A stretch of 64,000 nucleotides of DNA from the NCBI GenBank assembly GCA_009836625.1, contig VXVC01000012.1, forward strand, positions 194,073 to 258,072, in the 5' to 3' direction. Positions 33,087 to 44,355 of this stretch are shown here, one piece after another. Position numbers and translations under genes: made by a program. The stretch is from Holophagales bacterium. Lineage in GTDB: Bacteria; Acidobacteriota; Thermoanaerobaculia; Multivoradales; Multivoraceae. The notes beneath the pieces are model-generated. The model saw nothing but the letters and a program-made list of their open reading frames with translations, searched no databases and was not told where the DNA came from. How positions within the stretch are numbered: position 1 is the first letter of the stretch; the number at the start of each line of letters is the position of its first letter.

Positions 33087-34391
33087 CTAGCCCGCCTCGC
33101 CAGCGATCGCCCACAGGTGGCCGTCGGTGCGGATGTACCAGACGCCGCCGACCAGGGCCGGCGAGGCGATCGTCCGTTCGCCGATGCGATTCACGTGGAG
33201 AAGCTCGAAGTCCGGCCCTTCCTTGATCACGAAGGTCTCGCCGTTGTCGTTGGTGAAGAAGATCTTGCCGCCGAAGGCGACCGGGGCGGCGGAGAAGCCC
33301 TCGCGCATCCGTTCGCCCAGGCGTTCCTGCCAGAGGACCTCGCCGGTCTTCGCTTCGTAGACGGTGATCACGCTGGCCATGTCGTTGACCATGTAGAGGT
33401 ACTCGCCGACCAGCATCGGGGCGACGACGAAGGGGGACCCCTTGGCCGCGGACCAGACGATGCGGCTGTCCGTCACGTCGCCGTTGCCGCCGGGACGGAT
33501 CGCCAGGGTCGGGCCGGCGCGGCCGGAGGTGCTGAACAGCAGGTCGTGGCCGACCACGGGGCTCGGGATGACCTCGAAGGTCGTGCCGCCGGCCCGCCAC
33601 AGCTCGCGGCCGTCCTCGGGCGCGTAGGCGATCACGTGGTGCTGGCTGTTGACGATGATCTCGTCGCGCTCTTCGCCCTCGTCCGTCGTCACGGAGATCG
33701 CTGCCGGCGAACTCCAGCCGACCTGGGTGTCCCTCTCGGTGCGCCAGAGTTCCTCTCCGGTGCGGCGGTCGAAGGCGGCGATGAAGGACGCGGCGCGCTG
33801 CTGCTCCTGCACGATGATCAGACGATCGCCGTGCAGCAGGGGCGAGGAGGCGGTGCCGTGGAAGGCGCTCAACTCGCCGAAGGACTTGTGCCAGACGATC
33901 TCGCCATCCATGTCGAGCGCGAGCAGGCCGTGGTTGCCGAGGTAGGCGTAGACGCGTTCGCCGTCGGTGGTCGGGGTGGAGGACGCGTGGCCGTTCTTCG
34001 GGTAGGCGCGCTCGGGGTTCGCGGCGGGCGCCGCGGTGGTCCAGAGCCTCTTGCCGGTCGCCCGGTCGAAGGCGAGCACCGAGCGCCTGGCGCCGGCCGC
34101 TTCGGCGGTGGTCAGGAACAGCGCATCGCCCCAGACGATCGGCGACGAGTTGCCGTTGCCGGGGACGGCGACCTTCCAGCGCACGTTCTCCTCCGGACCC
34201 CAACGGTCGACGTAGCCAGTGCCCACAACTTCGCCCTGGCCGCTCGGGCCGCGCCACTGAGGCCAGGTGGTAGCCGGGTCGGCGTCGGCCGGCGTCATTC
34301 GCGCCCGTTCGTTGGCGGCGGCGGGGTCGGCGGCAAGTGCCGTGAGGAGAAAGGCGAAGGCGAACAGGCGAATCGGCGTAGTGTGGGTCAT
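33087..34391 (-). CDS. Secreted PQQ-like beta-propeller (PQQ_2 repeat) protein
   Basis: 434 residues. Signal peptide MTHTTPIRLFAFAFLLTALA ending DPAAA. DPATTWPQWRGPSGQGEVVG opens a repeat array typical of outer-membrane assembly (BamB)-like and PQQ-binding-like proteins: RSVLAFDRATGKRLWTT, LLALDMDGEIVWHK, IAAFDRRTGEELWRTE, HVIAYAPEDGRELWRAGG, ITVYEAKTGEVLWQERLG. The W-G-P-S-G start is common in Planctomycetes- and Acidobacteria-type proteins of this class. It lacks the residues of true PQQ dehydrogenases, so it is more likely a scaffold or a sensor. Confidence 0.85.
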   Translation of the reverse strand: MTHTTPIRLFAFAFLLTALAADPAAANERARMTPADADPATTWPQWRGPSGQGEVVGTGYVDRWGPEENVRWKVAVPGNGNSSPIVWGDALFLTTAEAAGARRSVLAFDRATGKRLWTTAAPAANPERAYPKNGHASSTPTTDGERVYAYLGNHGLLALDMDGEIVWHKSFGELSAFHGTASSPLLHGDRLIIVQEQQRAASFIAAFDRRTGEELWRTERDTQVGWSSPAAISVTTDEGEERDEIIVNSQHHVIAYAPEDGRELWRAGGTTFEVIPSPVVGHDLLFSTSGRAGPTLAIRPGGNGDVTDSRIVWSAAKGSPFVVAPMLVGEYLYMVNDMASVITVYEAKTGEVLWQERLGERMREGFSAAPVAFGGKIFFTNDNGETFVIKEGPDFELLHVNRIGERTIASPALVGGVWYIRTDGHLWAIAGEAG

Positions 34392-34397
34392 AGCGGA

Positions 34398-34403
34398 ATG
34401 ATA
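34398..34403 (-). promoter_or_regulatory. Putative -10 box of leaderless type (TATCAT)
   Basis: On the minus strand TATCAT ends six bases before the ATG at 34391, inside a 53-base divergent gap. The acuI-type gene on the other side has a GGAG leader instead. Confidence 0.45.
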
Positions 34404-34444
34404 GAACCTGCCGCGAAACGGAACCCACTGGGAGCAGCATCGAA

Positions 34445-35437
34445 ATGAGCGACACCTTTCGAGCGGTCGTCGTCGACAAGGTCGACGATCAGCACAGCGC
34501 CGGCCTGCGTGACCTGACGCTGAGCGACCTGCCCGAGCACGACGTGCTGGTCGATGTCGAGTACTCCACGTTGAACTACAAGGACGGCCTGGCGATCACG
34601 GGCGCGGCGCCGATCTGCCGTTCGGTGCCGATGGTCTGCGGTGTCGATCTGGCCGGGACGGTGGCGGAGTCCGCTTCGGACTCGTTCTCTCCGGGCGACC
34701 GCGTGCTGGTCAACGGCTACGGACTGAGCGAGAGCCACTGGGGCGGCTACTCGCAGAAGGCGAGGTTGAAATCCGACTGGCTGCTCCCGGTGCCGGACGC
34801 TTTCACGAACCAGCAGGCGATGGCGATCGGCACCGCCGGGTACACGGCGATGCTGTGCGTGATGGCGCTGCAGGATCACGGCGTGAAGCCGGAGAGAGGC
34901 GACGTCGTGGTCACGGGCGCGGCGGGAGGCGTGGGTTCCGTGGCGGTGGCGCTGCTGGCGCGCGCCGGCTACCGGGTGATTGCCTCCACCGGGCGCGAAG
35001 CGGAACATGGCTACCTGACCAGCCTGGGCGCCGCCGACTTCATCGCCCGCGACACGCTGTCCGCGAAGCCGCGGCCGATCGGCCGCGAGAGTTGGGCAGG
35101 CGCGGTCGACGTCGTCGGCTCGGCGACGCTGGCGAACCTGATCGCCCAGACCCGCTACGGCGGTTGCGTGGCGGCCTGCGGACTGGCCGGCGGCATGGAC
35201 CTGCCGTCGAGCGTGTACCCCTTCATTCTGCGCGGCGTCGTTCTGGCGGGCGTCGACTCCGTCATGGCGCCCATGGACCTGCGCCGCGAGGCCTGGCGCC
35301 GGCTGGCCGCGGAGCTTCCGGCCGACCTGCTGTCCGAGATGACCTCGGTCGAGCCGATGAGCCGGATCGAGGAACTCGCAGCGTCGATCCTGGCGGGCCA
35401 GACGCGCGGCAGGGTGGTCATCGACGTCAACGCGTGA
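34445..35437 (+). CDS. MDR-family oxidoreductase, acrylyl-CoA reductase/YhdH type
   Basis: 330 residues, ATG with GGAG about 10 bases upstream. Family features: TFRAVVVDK start, STLNYKDGLAITG (residues 40-53), PMVCGVDLAGTVAES, GDRVLVNGYGLSESHWGGYS, NADPH-binding VVVTGAAGGVGSVAVALLAR near 155-174, and ASTGREAEHGYLTSLGAADF. This matches the AcuI/YhdH group, zinc-independent medium-chain reductases that reduce acrylyl-CoA to propionyl-CoA or act as quinone reductases. In marine bacteria acuI serves DMSP and acrylate breakdown, but no other DMSP gene is visible here. Confidence 0.88.
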   Translation: MSDTFRAVVVDKVDDQHSAGLRDLTLSDLPEHDVLVDVEYSTLNYKDGLAITGAAPICRSVPMVCGVDLAGTVAESASDSFSPGDRVLVNGYGLSESHWGGYSQKARLKSDWLLPVPDAFTNQQAMAIGTAGYTAMLCVMALQDHGVKPERGDVVVTGAAGGVGSVAVALLARAGYRVIASTGREAEHGYLTSLGAADFIARDTLSAKPRPIGRESWAGAVDVVGSATLANLIAQTRYGGCVAACGLAGGMDLPSSVYPFILRGVVLAGVDSVMAPMDLRREAWRRLAAELPADLLSEMTSVEPMSRIEELAASILAGQTRGRVVIDVNA

Positions 35438-35481
35438 GTAGTTCGACCTCAACGCGTGAACGACCGGGCGGGAGAGGTCGA

Positions 35482-37557
<2,076 letters not shown>

Positions 37558-37618
37558 GCTTCCGCGCGTACAATCCCTCGGGCACCTTTCCCGCACCGAG
37601 CAACGAAGGAGAACGAAG

Positions 37619-38590
37619 ATGTGGCGAGCTGGCGAACGGACGAACCGACGGCGTTTGGCGGCTGTTGCCGCCTCCGCTTTCCTGCTGGCATCGGTAGGGG
37701 GAGCGGCGATGGGCAGTGATCTGATGGATCGCGTGGAGCACGGCTACGCCGACTCGAACGGCATCAAGATCCACTACGCCTCGATCGGCGAGGGTCCCCT
37801 GGTCGTGATGATCCACGGCTTTCCGGACTTCTGGTACTCATGGCGGCACCAGATGGAGGTTCTTTCGAGCGACTTCCAGGTCGTCGCGATCGACCAGCGC
37901 GGCTACAACAAGAGTGACCAGCCCGAGGGCGACGAGAACTACGACATGCGCTACCTCGTCGGCGACGTCGCGGCGGTGATCCGCCACCTCGGCCGCGATA
38001 AGGCGACGATCGTCGGGCATGACTGGGGCGGCGCGGTCGCCTGGCAGTTCGCGTTTCATGTGCCGCAGATGACGGAGCGGCTGATCATCCTGAACCTGCC
38101 GCATCCGAACGGCATGGGCCGGGAACTCGCGAACAACCCGGAGCAGCGGCAGAACAGCGGCTACGCCCGCAAGTTCCAGGAGGGCAGCCCCAGCGACCCG
38201 GACATCTTCTTCGGTATGCCGATGACGCCGCAGACGCTCTCCGGCTGGGTGCAGGACGAGGACGCGAGAGCGCACTACGAGGCGGCGTTCGAACGCTCCG
38301 ACTTCGATGCGATGCTCGCCTACTACAAGCGGAACTACCCGCGCGAGGGCGGTGGCGGCATCGGCCAGGCGGAGGGCCAGGAGACGCCCCGCCTGGGCAT
38401 GCCGGTGCTCCAGTTCCACGGCCTGGACGACACGGCGCTGCACTCGGACGGCCTGAACAACACCTGGGACTGGCTGGACAGCGACCTGACCCTGGTCACC
38501 GTCCCGGGGGCGAACCACTTCGTGCAGGAGGACGCGGCCGACCTCGTCTCGACGACGATGAAGTGGTGGCTGCTGTCGCGGGTGGAGTAG
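37619..38590 (+). CDS. Alpha/beta hydrolase, epoxide hydrolase/haloacid dehalogenase type, exported
   Basis: 323 residues from ATG 37619 with GAAGGAG 8-14 bases upstream; a TACAAT -10-like box lies at about 37567. Residues 11-30 form a signal ([20 protein letters not shown]). Core motifs: oxyanion [15 protein letters not shown] at about 65-79, nucleophile Asp135 in [10 protein letters not shown] and distal His in [19 protein letters not shown] is typical of soluble epoxide hydrolases and fluoroacetate dehalogenases. Export is unusual for this group. The enzyme would open an epoxide or displace halide through an ester on Asp135. Confidence 0.85.
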   Translation: MWRAGERTNRRRLAAVAASAFLLASVGGAAMGSDLMDRVEHGYADSNGIKIHYASIGEGPLVVMIHGFPDFWYSWRHQMEVLSSDFQVVAIDQRGYNKSDQPEGDENYDMRYLVGDVAAVIRHLGRDKATIVGHDWGGAVAWQFAFHVPQMTERLIILNLPHPNGMGRELANNPEQRQNSGYARKFQEGSPSDPDIFFGMPMTPQTLSGWVQDEDARAHYEAAFERSDFDAMLAYYKRNYPREGGGGIGQAEGQETPRLGMPVLQFHGLDDTALHSDGLNNTWDWLDSDLTLVTVPGANHFVQEDAADLVSTTMKWWLLSRVE

Positions 38591-38617
38591 GGCCAGCAAG
38601 AGCGGACGAGGGGAGCC

Positions 38618-39658
38618 GTGGCATGGCGGCGCAGGGACCGCTTCACCACCACGCCGAGCAGGGTGGAGGTGAACGTCCGGGCCATACCTCTCCTGGAGCC
38701 CGGCGGATGGAGACTCCTTTCCGTCGACGAGGTGTCCTTGGTTGGCACGGTACCGAAGGACTATCTGGCGTATGGCGCTCCCCGCTTGACCGGAGATTCA
38801 AGAGATCGCGACAGGCTGTCCGTGGTCTCCTCCGGCCACATTGCGAAGAAGGGGCGGTTTCAGGCGGACGCCCGCGAGTGCGTCACGGAGGAGATCATCT
38901 CGAAGATCGGGTCGATGCTCCCGGTGCGGATGGCTCGGTCACGGCTCGTCCGGGTGGCGAAGGACGATGTGCGGTTCCTTTCCCGCGATTTCGTGGACGT
39001 GGAGCACGAGCGGCTGCGCCACGGCATCGAGCTTGCCGCGGCCTACTTCGGGGCGACGCCGGACGAAGTAGCCGCCACCTTTCAGCTTGCGGACCGGAAG
39101 CGGGAGCGACAGTTCTACACGGTCGAGCACATGTTGACGATCCTGGACGAGCTCTACGGGGAGGACTCTGGCACCCTTGCGGTGGACTTTGTCAAGATGC
39201 TCGCGTTCGATGCCTTCGTCGGTGCGCCGGACCGGCACGGCATGAACTGGGGTGTCCTCGAGCCCAGGAGGTCGGGCCGGGTTCCTCCGCGATTCGCGCC
39301 GATCTTCGACACGGCGCGGGGTCTCTTCGTCAATCACTCCGATGCCGACTTGGCGCGGCAGGCCGGCCGTCTCGGGCGACAGCAGTTCGTCGAACGGTAT
39401 GCTCAACGCTCGCGGCCGATTCTCTCAGTCGGGGGAGCGGCGACTCAGGATCACTTCGGACTCGTGGCAGGCCTCGCGAAGGACCATCCGGCACTCTTCC
39501 CAGCGATGCGGACTGTCTTTGACGCGGTGTCTATTCCGGCCATCGAACGTATGCTGCAGCGGCGGTTTCGGCGCATCATTACCCAACGACGACTGAGGTT
39601 CATCGTTGACCTCCTTGAGTTCCGAATCGGCGTCCTGCGCCAGGAGAAGCGGCCATGA
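38618..39658 (+). CDS. HipA-like serine/threonine kinase (C-terminal kinase part only)
   Basis: 346 residues, GTG start after GAGGGGAG. The second half has the HipA kinase site: LAFDAFVGAPDRHGMNWGVL with catalytic Asp205 and Asn210, then FAPIFDTARGLF with metal-binding Asp231 (DFG equivalent). SSGHIAKKGRF (72-81) may supply the ATP-binding Lys. The standard HipA N-terminal domain is missing and is instead encoded by the next gene, which overlaps by ATGA. This resembles the HipT/HipS split of HipBST systems, but with the order reversed and no HipB-like regulator next to it. The sequence is divergent, so substrate and toxicity are unknown. Confidence 0.75.
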   Translation: MAWRRRDRFTTTPSRVEVNVRAIPLLEPGGWRLLSVDEVSLVGTVPKDYLAYGAPRLTGDSRDRDRLSVVSSGHIAKKGRFQADARECVTEEIISKIGSMLPVRMARSRLVRVAKDDVRFLSRDFVDVEHERLRHGIELAAAYFGATPDEVAATFQLADRKRERQFYTVEHMLTILDELYGEDSGTLAVDFVKMLAFDAFVGAPDRHGMNWGVLEPRRSGRVPPRFAPIFDTARGLFVNHSDADLARQAGRLGRQQFVERYAQRSRPILSVGGAATQDHFGLVAGLAKDHPALFPAMRTVFDAVSIPAIERMLQRRFRRIITQRRLRFIVDLLEFRIGVLRQEKRP

Positions 39659-40080
39659 AGAAGCCCGTTCAGCGAGCCTGGGAGCAGCTACTGCGGGCTT
39701 CGGGGATCCGCCGACCGCGACTCGCCCCCAGCGAACTCATGGGGACGCGTTTGGAGGTCGTGCAGCGAAGCAGGAAGTACGGCCATGAGCTGGTGGGCCA
39801 CTTGTCGTGCGAAGACGGCAAGTTCGTCTTCCGCTACGAACCGAGCTACCAAGGGCCTCTGATCGCGGAGTTTCCGGACCGCGACAGTCCACACAAGAGC
39901 GAAGTCCTGTGGCCGTTCTTCGAAGTGCGAATGCCGCCGACCAGCCGGAAGGACGTCCAGGAAGTCATGAACCGGGTCAATGCCGACGACCCGCTTGAAG
40001 TGCTCGCGGCGCTTGGTGGCGTTTCGGTGACGAATCCCTACGAACTGCGTCTCGCGGGCGAAGGCGCGGGCGGCCCCTGA
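39655..40080 (+). CDS. HipA N-terminal-like domain protein (HipS-like)
   Basis: 141 residues, ATG in the kinase stop (ATGA). LVGHLSCEDGKFVFRYEPSY followed by GPLIAEFPDRDSPHKSEVLW and PFFEVRMPP matches the HipA N-subdomain pattern (strand, F-x-Y, L-P-x-F-x-N-x-x-P), and PLEVLAALGGVSVTNPYELR its last helix. In the known tripartite HipBST, the small HipS neutralises the HipT kinase, so this gene could be the antitoxin; that is inferred from domain type and coupling. It is followed by a convergent gene 129 bases away. Confidence 0.7.
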   Translation: MKKPVQRAWEQLLRASGIRRPRLAPSELMGTRLEVVQRSRKYGHELVGHLSCEDGKFVFRYEPSYQGPLIAEFPDRDSPHKSEVLWPFFEVRMPPTSRKDVQEVMNRVNADDPLEVLAALGGVSVTNPYELRLAGEGAGGP

Positions 40081-40090
40081 TCGTTCGGCC

Positions 40091-40107
40091 AGGCATGGCC
40101 CATGCCT
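40091..40107. terminator. Weak hairpin between convergent genes
   Basis: AGGCAT and ATGCCT pair around a five-base loop, 11 bases after the HipS-like stop. No T-run follows on either strand. A possible factor-assisted end only. Confidence 0.2.
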
Positions 40108-40208
40108 CCTGCCATTGGCAACATGTTGGGCAGATGCGAGACGCCCACGTTCGCCCTCTGCTGGAGGCACTCGTGTACCTGATCAGGGTCAGTGACGCTC
40201 GGTACCTG

Positions 40209-41288
40209 CTACCAGCGCGGCCGCGTGCTGACGTGGGCCGGATCGTCCGTCAGTTGGACGACCTCGCCTGTCTCGATCTCGATCTTCCAGATCTCCCAGT
40301 TCCCGGAACGGTCCGACTCGAAGACGATCCAGCGGCCGTCGCGGGAGAACCAGGGGTGGCCGTCGTTGGCGTCGGAAACGGTGAGGCGGCGCTGGTTCGA
40401 GCCGTCGATGTCGGCGAGGAAGACGTCGTCCGTCGGTCCGGTCTGGTTCGTCTGCCAGGCAATCGTCTGGCCGTCAGGTGAGACGGCGGGCCTGCGATGC
40501 CGATGATTCCGGTCGGTGAGCGCGGTGTAGGTGCCCTGGCCGTAGCCGTCGAAGCGGATGATCGCGATCTCCATTCGTCGCTCGCCGTTCTCGGGCTCGC
40601 TCTCGGCCTGGAAGAGGACAGCGCGCTGTAACCCGACCCCGTTGCCGACCCGGAGCGCCGTCGTGTTCGCGGCGTCGAGCTGGCGGCGGTCGCTCAGCTC
40701 GAGGATGAGGCCCTGGTTGAAGCCGTCGCCGTCGGGACAGTTCCGGGTGTAGACGAGCTGCCGGGTGATCGGCGAGATGCTGGCGTGGTGAACGGCGCAG
40801 CCTTCGACCTCGCGCAGCACCTCGCGCTCGCCGGTCGCCAGATCCTCGCGGAAGATCCGGGCGCCGGCCTCGACGCCAGTTTCGGCGTCGGTGAACTCGG
40901 CGTAGACGACGCTTCTGAGGTCGAAGGTCAGGGAGGGGTGGTCCAGGTGCTGGGGAACGCCCTCGCGCACCAGGCGCACCCCGCTGCCGTCGCCCTCCAT
41001 GATCCAGATGTCGGCGCCGCCGTAGAAGCCGGGGACGGTGGGCGTGGCGCCCGTGTTCGCGAAGCGCTGGAAGACGATCGGCGCCGTGAACTCGGGCTCC
41101 GCCGGCGGCGGCGAAGCACCGGAATCCTCGCCCGATGGAGACTCCCCGTTGGCACCGCAGCCGAGCGCCGTCGCCGCGAGAGTGAGAAGCGCGACGACGG
41201 CGGCCGGCGAGCGGTGACGTCCGACCGCCCGCGGACGGGCGCTCGGACCGTGACGCTGGTGACGCGTGGACGCGCCACCAGGGTTCAC
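40209..41288 (-). CDS. TolB/PD40-like beta-propeller lipoprotein
   Basis: 359 residues, GTG overlapping the stop of the upstream gene (GTGA). Hydrophobic segment AAVVALLTLAATALGC gives a lipobox Cys near 44. The propeller repeats are of the WD40-like PD40 type: GADIWIMEGDGSGVRLV, HHASISPITRQLVYTRN, HRRPAVSPDGQTIAWQTN, DDVFLADIDGSNQRRLTVSD, PWFSRDGRWIVFESDRSGNW. The last two repeats are textbook TolB-like. Role unknown; coupled to the cytochrome/monooxygenase-like protein, so perhaps its partner at the outer membrane. Confidence 0.83.
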   Translation of the reverse strand: MNPGGASTRHQRHGPSARPRAVGRHRSPAAVVALLTLAATALGCGANGESPSGEDSGASPPPAEPEFTAPIVFQRFANTGATPTVPGFYGGADIWIMEGDGSGVRLVREGVPQHLDHPSLTFDLRSVVYAEFTDAETGVEAGARIFREDLATGEREVLREVEGCAVHHASISPITRQLVYTRNCPDGDGFNQGLILELSDRRQLDAANTTALRVGNGVGLQRAVLFQAESEPENGERRMEIAIIRFDGYGQGTYTALTDRNHRHRRPAVSPDGQTIAWQTNQTGPTDDVFLADIDGSNQRRLTVSDANDGHPWFSRDGRWIVFESDRSGNWEIWKIEIETGEVVQLTDDPAHVSTRPRW

Positions 41289-42526
41289 TGGCCGGCGGGA
41301 CCCGCCGGAGTCGCTGCCCTGGCGGCGCCGCTGTCGGCGGCGACGTAGTCGATGAAGCCGATCAGCATCTCGTCCGTCGACTCGGCGCCCCAGGTGACGT
41401 CGACCGTCGGATCCGGGTTGTGCGGGTTGTCGGCCGAGTTGTCGAACGAGGCCGAGACTTCGATCCGGGTGCCGGCCGGCAAGCGGAGCGGCTCGGCCAG
41501 GTCGTAGGACGTCTGCCAGTTGAAGTCGTAGCGGCTGACGCTCAGTAACTCCCGCTGCTCGCCGTTGGGCAGGAAGGCGGTGTAGGTCATCGACTTGCCG
41601 CGGTAGTGCATGTGGGGCGTGAACGAGCGGACCACGACGTCCTGGTCGAAGACGTGGGTCGCCTGCGCCCTGTAGTCCGCCTCACCGGCGGGGATGTGGA
41701 ACGTGGTGTTCAGGATCCAGAGGTTGACCAGCTCCCTCTCGACTTCCTCCGGCTCGGCGAACCAGAGGGCGACGCGGGTCTGGTCGGTCGCCGCCTTGCC
41801 GTTCGGGTGGTAGTGAAAATCGCCGAGCAGGTTCTGCCCCTTGGGCAGCAGGCGACCGGTGCCCGGCGGGAAGTGCTGCGGCGCGAAGCCGGCGGCCCAG
41901 GCGCCGACCCAGCCTTCCTGGCCGGGGTCGTCGTCGTCACCCCGCCACAGGATGAAGTGGTGGAGTACCGAGCGATCGCCGGCCTGGACCTCGATTGCGC
42001 GAATCCAGCGATCCTGCTCGAACCCGGTCTTGATCGGCACGTCGAGGAACTCGTCCGGTCCGTCGGCGGCGACCTCATGGGGATCGAACTCGTACACCCA
42101 GTCCGGCTCGCCGAAGGTCCACTCGCTGGCCTTCTCCGGCTTTTCGTAGACGGGCTCGTCGCCCTGGCCGCGGGGCGCGCCGTTCGCGGCCCAGTTCGTG
42201 ATCGCCTCGATCTCGTTGTCGCTCAGGCTGATGTCGTTCGCCCACGGGCCGTAGCCCGGATCGGCGTCCCAAGGCGGCATGTCGCGGTTCTCGACCGCGC
42301 GCGCGATAGACCGCGCCCACGGGCGCGCTTCGCGATAGGTGCGCAGCGACATCGGCGCGATTTCGCCGGGCTGATGGCAGGAGGCGCAGTTCTCGTGAAG
42401 GATCGGCGCGACGTCGTCGACGAACGTGGGCTGGTCCAGGTTCACGCCGGCGGCGATGGCCGGCGCCAGCAGGAGCAGAGACGCAGAGGCGGCTACGACG
42501 CGGTTCAGGCGGGAGGCTCGGGTCAT
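41285..42526 (-). CDS. Cytochrome c-Cu type II monooxygenase-like fusion protein, paralogue 1
   Basis: 413 residues, ATG 42526 with GGAGAG upstream. Signal peptide (residues 1-26). A c-type haem site, Cys47-Cys50-His51 in HENCASCHQPGEIAPMSL, starts a short cytochrome-like domain (to about 120) with a Met-Pro-Pro-Trp element (DMPPWDADPGYG). From about 140 it has the ascorbate-dependent Cu type II monooxygenase (PHM/DBH) pattern: SVLHHFILWRG, GDFHYHPNGK and FTPHMHYRGKSMTYTAF, providing the His-His and His-x-His copper ligands. A TACAAT box is 40 bases upstream. Predicted periplasmic oxidase or hydroxylase; substrate unknown. Confidence 0.82.
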   Translation of the reverse strand: MTRASRLNRVVAASASLLLLAPAIAAGVNLDQPTFVDDVAPILHENCASCHQPGEIAPMSLRTYREARPWARSIARAVENRDMPPWDADPGYGPWANDISLSDNEIEAITNWAANGAPRGQGDEPVYEKPEKASEWTFGEPDWVYEFDPHEVAADGPDEFLDVPIKTGFEQDRWIRAIEVQAGDRSVLHHFILWRGDDDDPGQEGWVGAWAAGFAPQHFPPGTGRLLPKGQNLLGDFHYHPNGKAATDQTRVALWFAEPEEVERELVNLWILNTTFHIPAGEADYRAQATHVFDQDVVVRSFTPHMHYRGKSMTYTAFLPNGEQRELLSVSRYDFNWQTSYDLAEPLRLPAGTRIEVSASFDNSADNPHNPDPTVDVTWGAESTDEMLIGFIDYVAADSGAARAATPAGPAGQ

Positions 42527-42604
42527 CGGGTGCTCTCCGGAAACGGTTCGAGATGGGGCCCGGATTGTAGCCCGGGACTCCTCCTACCTTGTTTCCGGTC
42601 GCTA

Positions 42605-44176
42605 CTACCCGGTGGGCAGGGTAGCCGGAGTCTCGTTCTCGGCCGGCGTGCCGATCATCTCGCCCGGTCCCATGTCCATCCGCAGCGTGCCGTCCTCCTG
42701 GATGGAACCCTTGAGCTGCATCGTGTTGCCGGGCGTCTCCGCGGTGGCGGTCACGTCGTTGCCGTCCCAGACGATGTCGACGATCGGCGCCGGCAGCACG
42801 AGGGTGCCGAACTGGACGAACCAGCCGCCCGGGACGCCGCCGCGGGGCAGGAGCATGGCGGTCGGCTCGGGCCCCTTGCCAGGCTGGCGTTGTACGTCAA
42901 AGCGCCACGCCTGACCGGGATGGGTCTGGGCGAGTTCCGCCAGCTTGGCGAGCACCGGGCTCGCCGGCTTGGGACTGATGCCCTCGGCGGCCACGAAGTC
43001 GACGAATCCGATCAGCATCTCGTCGGTCGAGTCGGTGCCCCAGGTGACGTCGATCGTCGGATCGGGGTTGTGAGGGTTGTCGGCGGAGTTGTCCCAGTGC
43101 GCGGTGACTTCGATCCGGGTACCGGCCGGCAGGGCCACCGGCTCGACGAAGTTGTAGCCCGTCTGCCAGTTGAAGTCGTAGCGGCTGACGCTGAGCAGGT
43201 CCCTCTCGCCGCCGTCGGGCAGGTGCGCGGTGTACGTCATGTCCTTACCGCGGTAGTGCATGTGGGGAGCCAGCGAGCGAACAACGACGTCCTCGGTGAA
43301 CACGTGGTTCGCGCGTGCCTCGTGGTTCGGGTCGCCGGCGGGGATCCTGAACGTGGAGTTCATGACCCAGAGGTTGATCAGTTCCTTCTCGACCTCCTCG
43401 GGCTCGGCGAACCAGATGCCGATGCGGGTCTTGTCGGTCGAGGCGGTGCCGTTCGGGTGGTAGTGGAAGTCGCCGAGCAGGTTCTGGCCCTTGGGTAACA
43501 GGCGGGCGGTTCCCGGCGGGAACTCGTTCGGTGTCGCGCCGGCGGCCCAGGCGTCGATCCAGGCGTCCTGGACCCCGCCGCCTGGGGCGGCGCGCCAGAG
43601 GATGAAGTGGTGGACGACTTCGCGGTCGCCGGGCTGGACCTCGACCGCCCGGATCCAGCGGTCCTCGTCGAAGCCGGTTTCGACCGGAAACACGGCGAAC
43701 TCGTCGGGCCCGTCCGCCGCGACCTCGAACGGGTCGAACTCGTAGACCCAGTCCGGTTCGCCGAAGGCCCACTCGCCGGCGCTTGGGGGAGGCTCGTAGA
43801 CGGGTTCGTCTCCGTCGCCGCGCGGAGCGCCGCTACTGGCCCAGCGGGTGATCGCCTCGATCTCCGCATCGCTCAGGGAGATGTCGTTCGTGAAGGGGCC
43901 GTAGCCCGGGTCGGCGTCCCAGGGCGGCATGTCGCGGTTCTCGACCGCCCGGGCGATCGAGCGGGCCCAGGGGCGTACCTCGCGGTAGGTGCGCAGCGAC
44001 ATCGGGGCGATCTCCTCCGGCTGATGGCAGGAAGCGCAGTTCTCGTGGAGGATCGGCGCGATGTCGTCGACGAAGGTGGGCTGTTCCAGGTTCAGGGCGT
44101 GGCTCGCGGCGGGGATGGCGAGCACGGCGACGGCGGCGACCACTGTCGCGCCGCGGAGCAGGGGAGTCCGGTTCAT
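42605..44176 (-). CDS. Cytochrome c-Cu type II monooxygenase-like fusion protein, paralogue 2
   Basis: 523 residues. Same architecture as the next gene and nearly identical in many stretches: Cys47-Cys50-His51 (HENCASCHQPEEIAPMSL), DMPPWDADPGYGP, EVVHHFILWR, GDFHYHPNGT, LAPHMHYRGKDMTYTAHL, SADNPHNPDP. It has an extra C-terminal domain of about 110 residues (from LAKLAELAQTHPGQAWRFDV on) with beta-strand character and no known match. AAGGA lies eight bases before the ATG. A tandem duplication in which one copy gained or the other lost the tail domain. Confidence 0.83.
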   Translation of the reverse strand: MNRTPLLRGATVVAAVAVLAIPAASHALNLEQPTFVDDIAPILHENCASCHQPEEIAPMSLRTYREVRPWARSIARAVENRDMPPWDADPGYGPFTNDISLSDAEIEAITRWASSGAPRGDGDEPVYEPPPSAGEWAFGEPDWVYEFDPFEVAADGPDEFAVFPVETGFDEDRWIRAVEVQPGDREVVHHFILWRAAPGGGVQDAWIDAWAAGATPNEFPPGTARLLPKGQNLLGDFHYHPNGTASTDKTRIGIWFAEPEEVEKELINLWVMNSTFRIPAGDPNHEARANHVFTEDVVVRSLAPHMHYRGKDMTYTAHLPDGGERDLLSVSRYDFNWQTGYNFVEPVALPAGTRIEVTAHWDNSADNPHNPDPTIDVTWGTDSTDEMLIGFVDFVAAEGISPKPASPVLAKLAELAQTHPGQAWRFDVQRQPGKGPEPTAMLLPRGGVPGGWFVQFGTLVLPAPIVDIVWDGNDVTATAETPGNTMQLKGSIQEDGTLRMDMGPGEMIGTPAENETPATLPTG

Positions 44177-44342
44177 ATCCAGGTCCTTGAGAGCGGGTGT
44201 GAACGTGTTGATGGAAACACGGCGGCCGCCGGATGCGTTTACAACTCAGGGCGTTGCACCCCGTGACCGCGATGGTTTCGACAGTACCCGACTATACGGC
44301 GCTCAAGGCTTCGGGTTTCGGCTTCCGGCCGGATCGCGGTGC

Positions 44343-44348
44343 TACGCT
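44343..44348 (+). promoter_or_regulatory. Putative -10 box of leaderless type (TACGCT)
   Basis: GCTACGCT ends seven bases before the ATG at 44356. It supports that start over the longer in-frame alternatives. Confidence 0.4.
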
Positions 44349-44355
44349 CGATGGC

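Noticed and set aside
38618..40080. HipA pair as one gene broken by a frameshift
   Set aside because: The domain order is reversed relative to intact HipA and the genes have their own start and stop in an ATGA overlap, so no single repair gives HipA.
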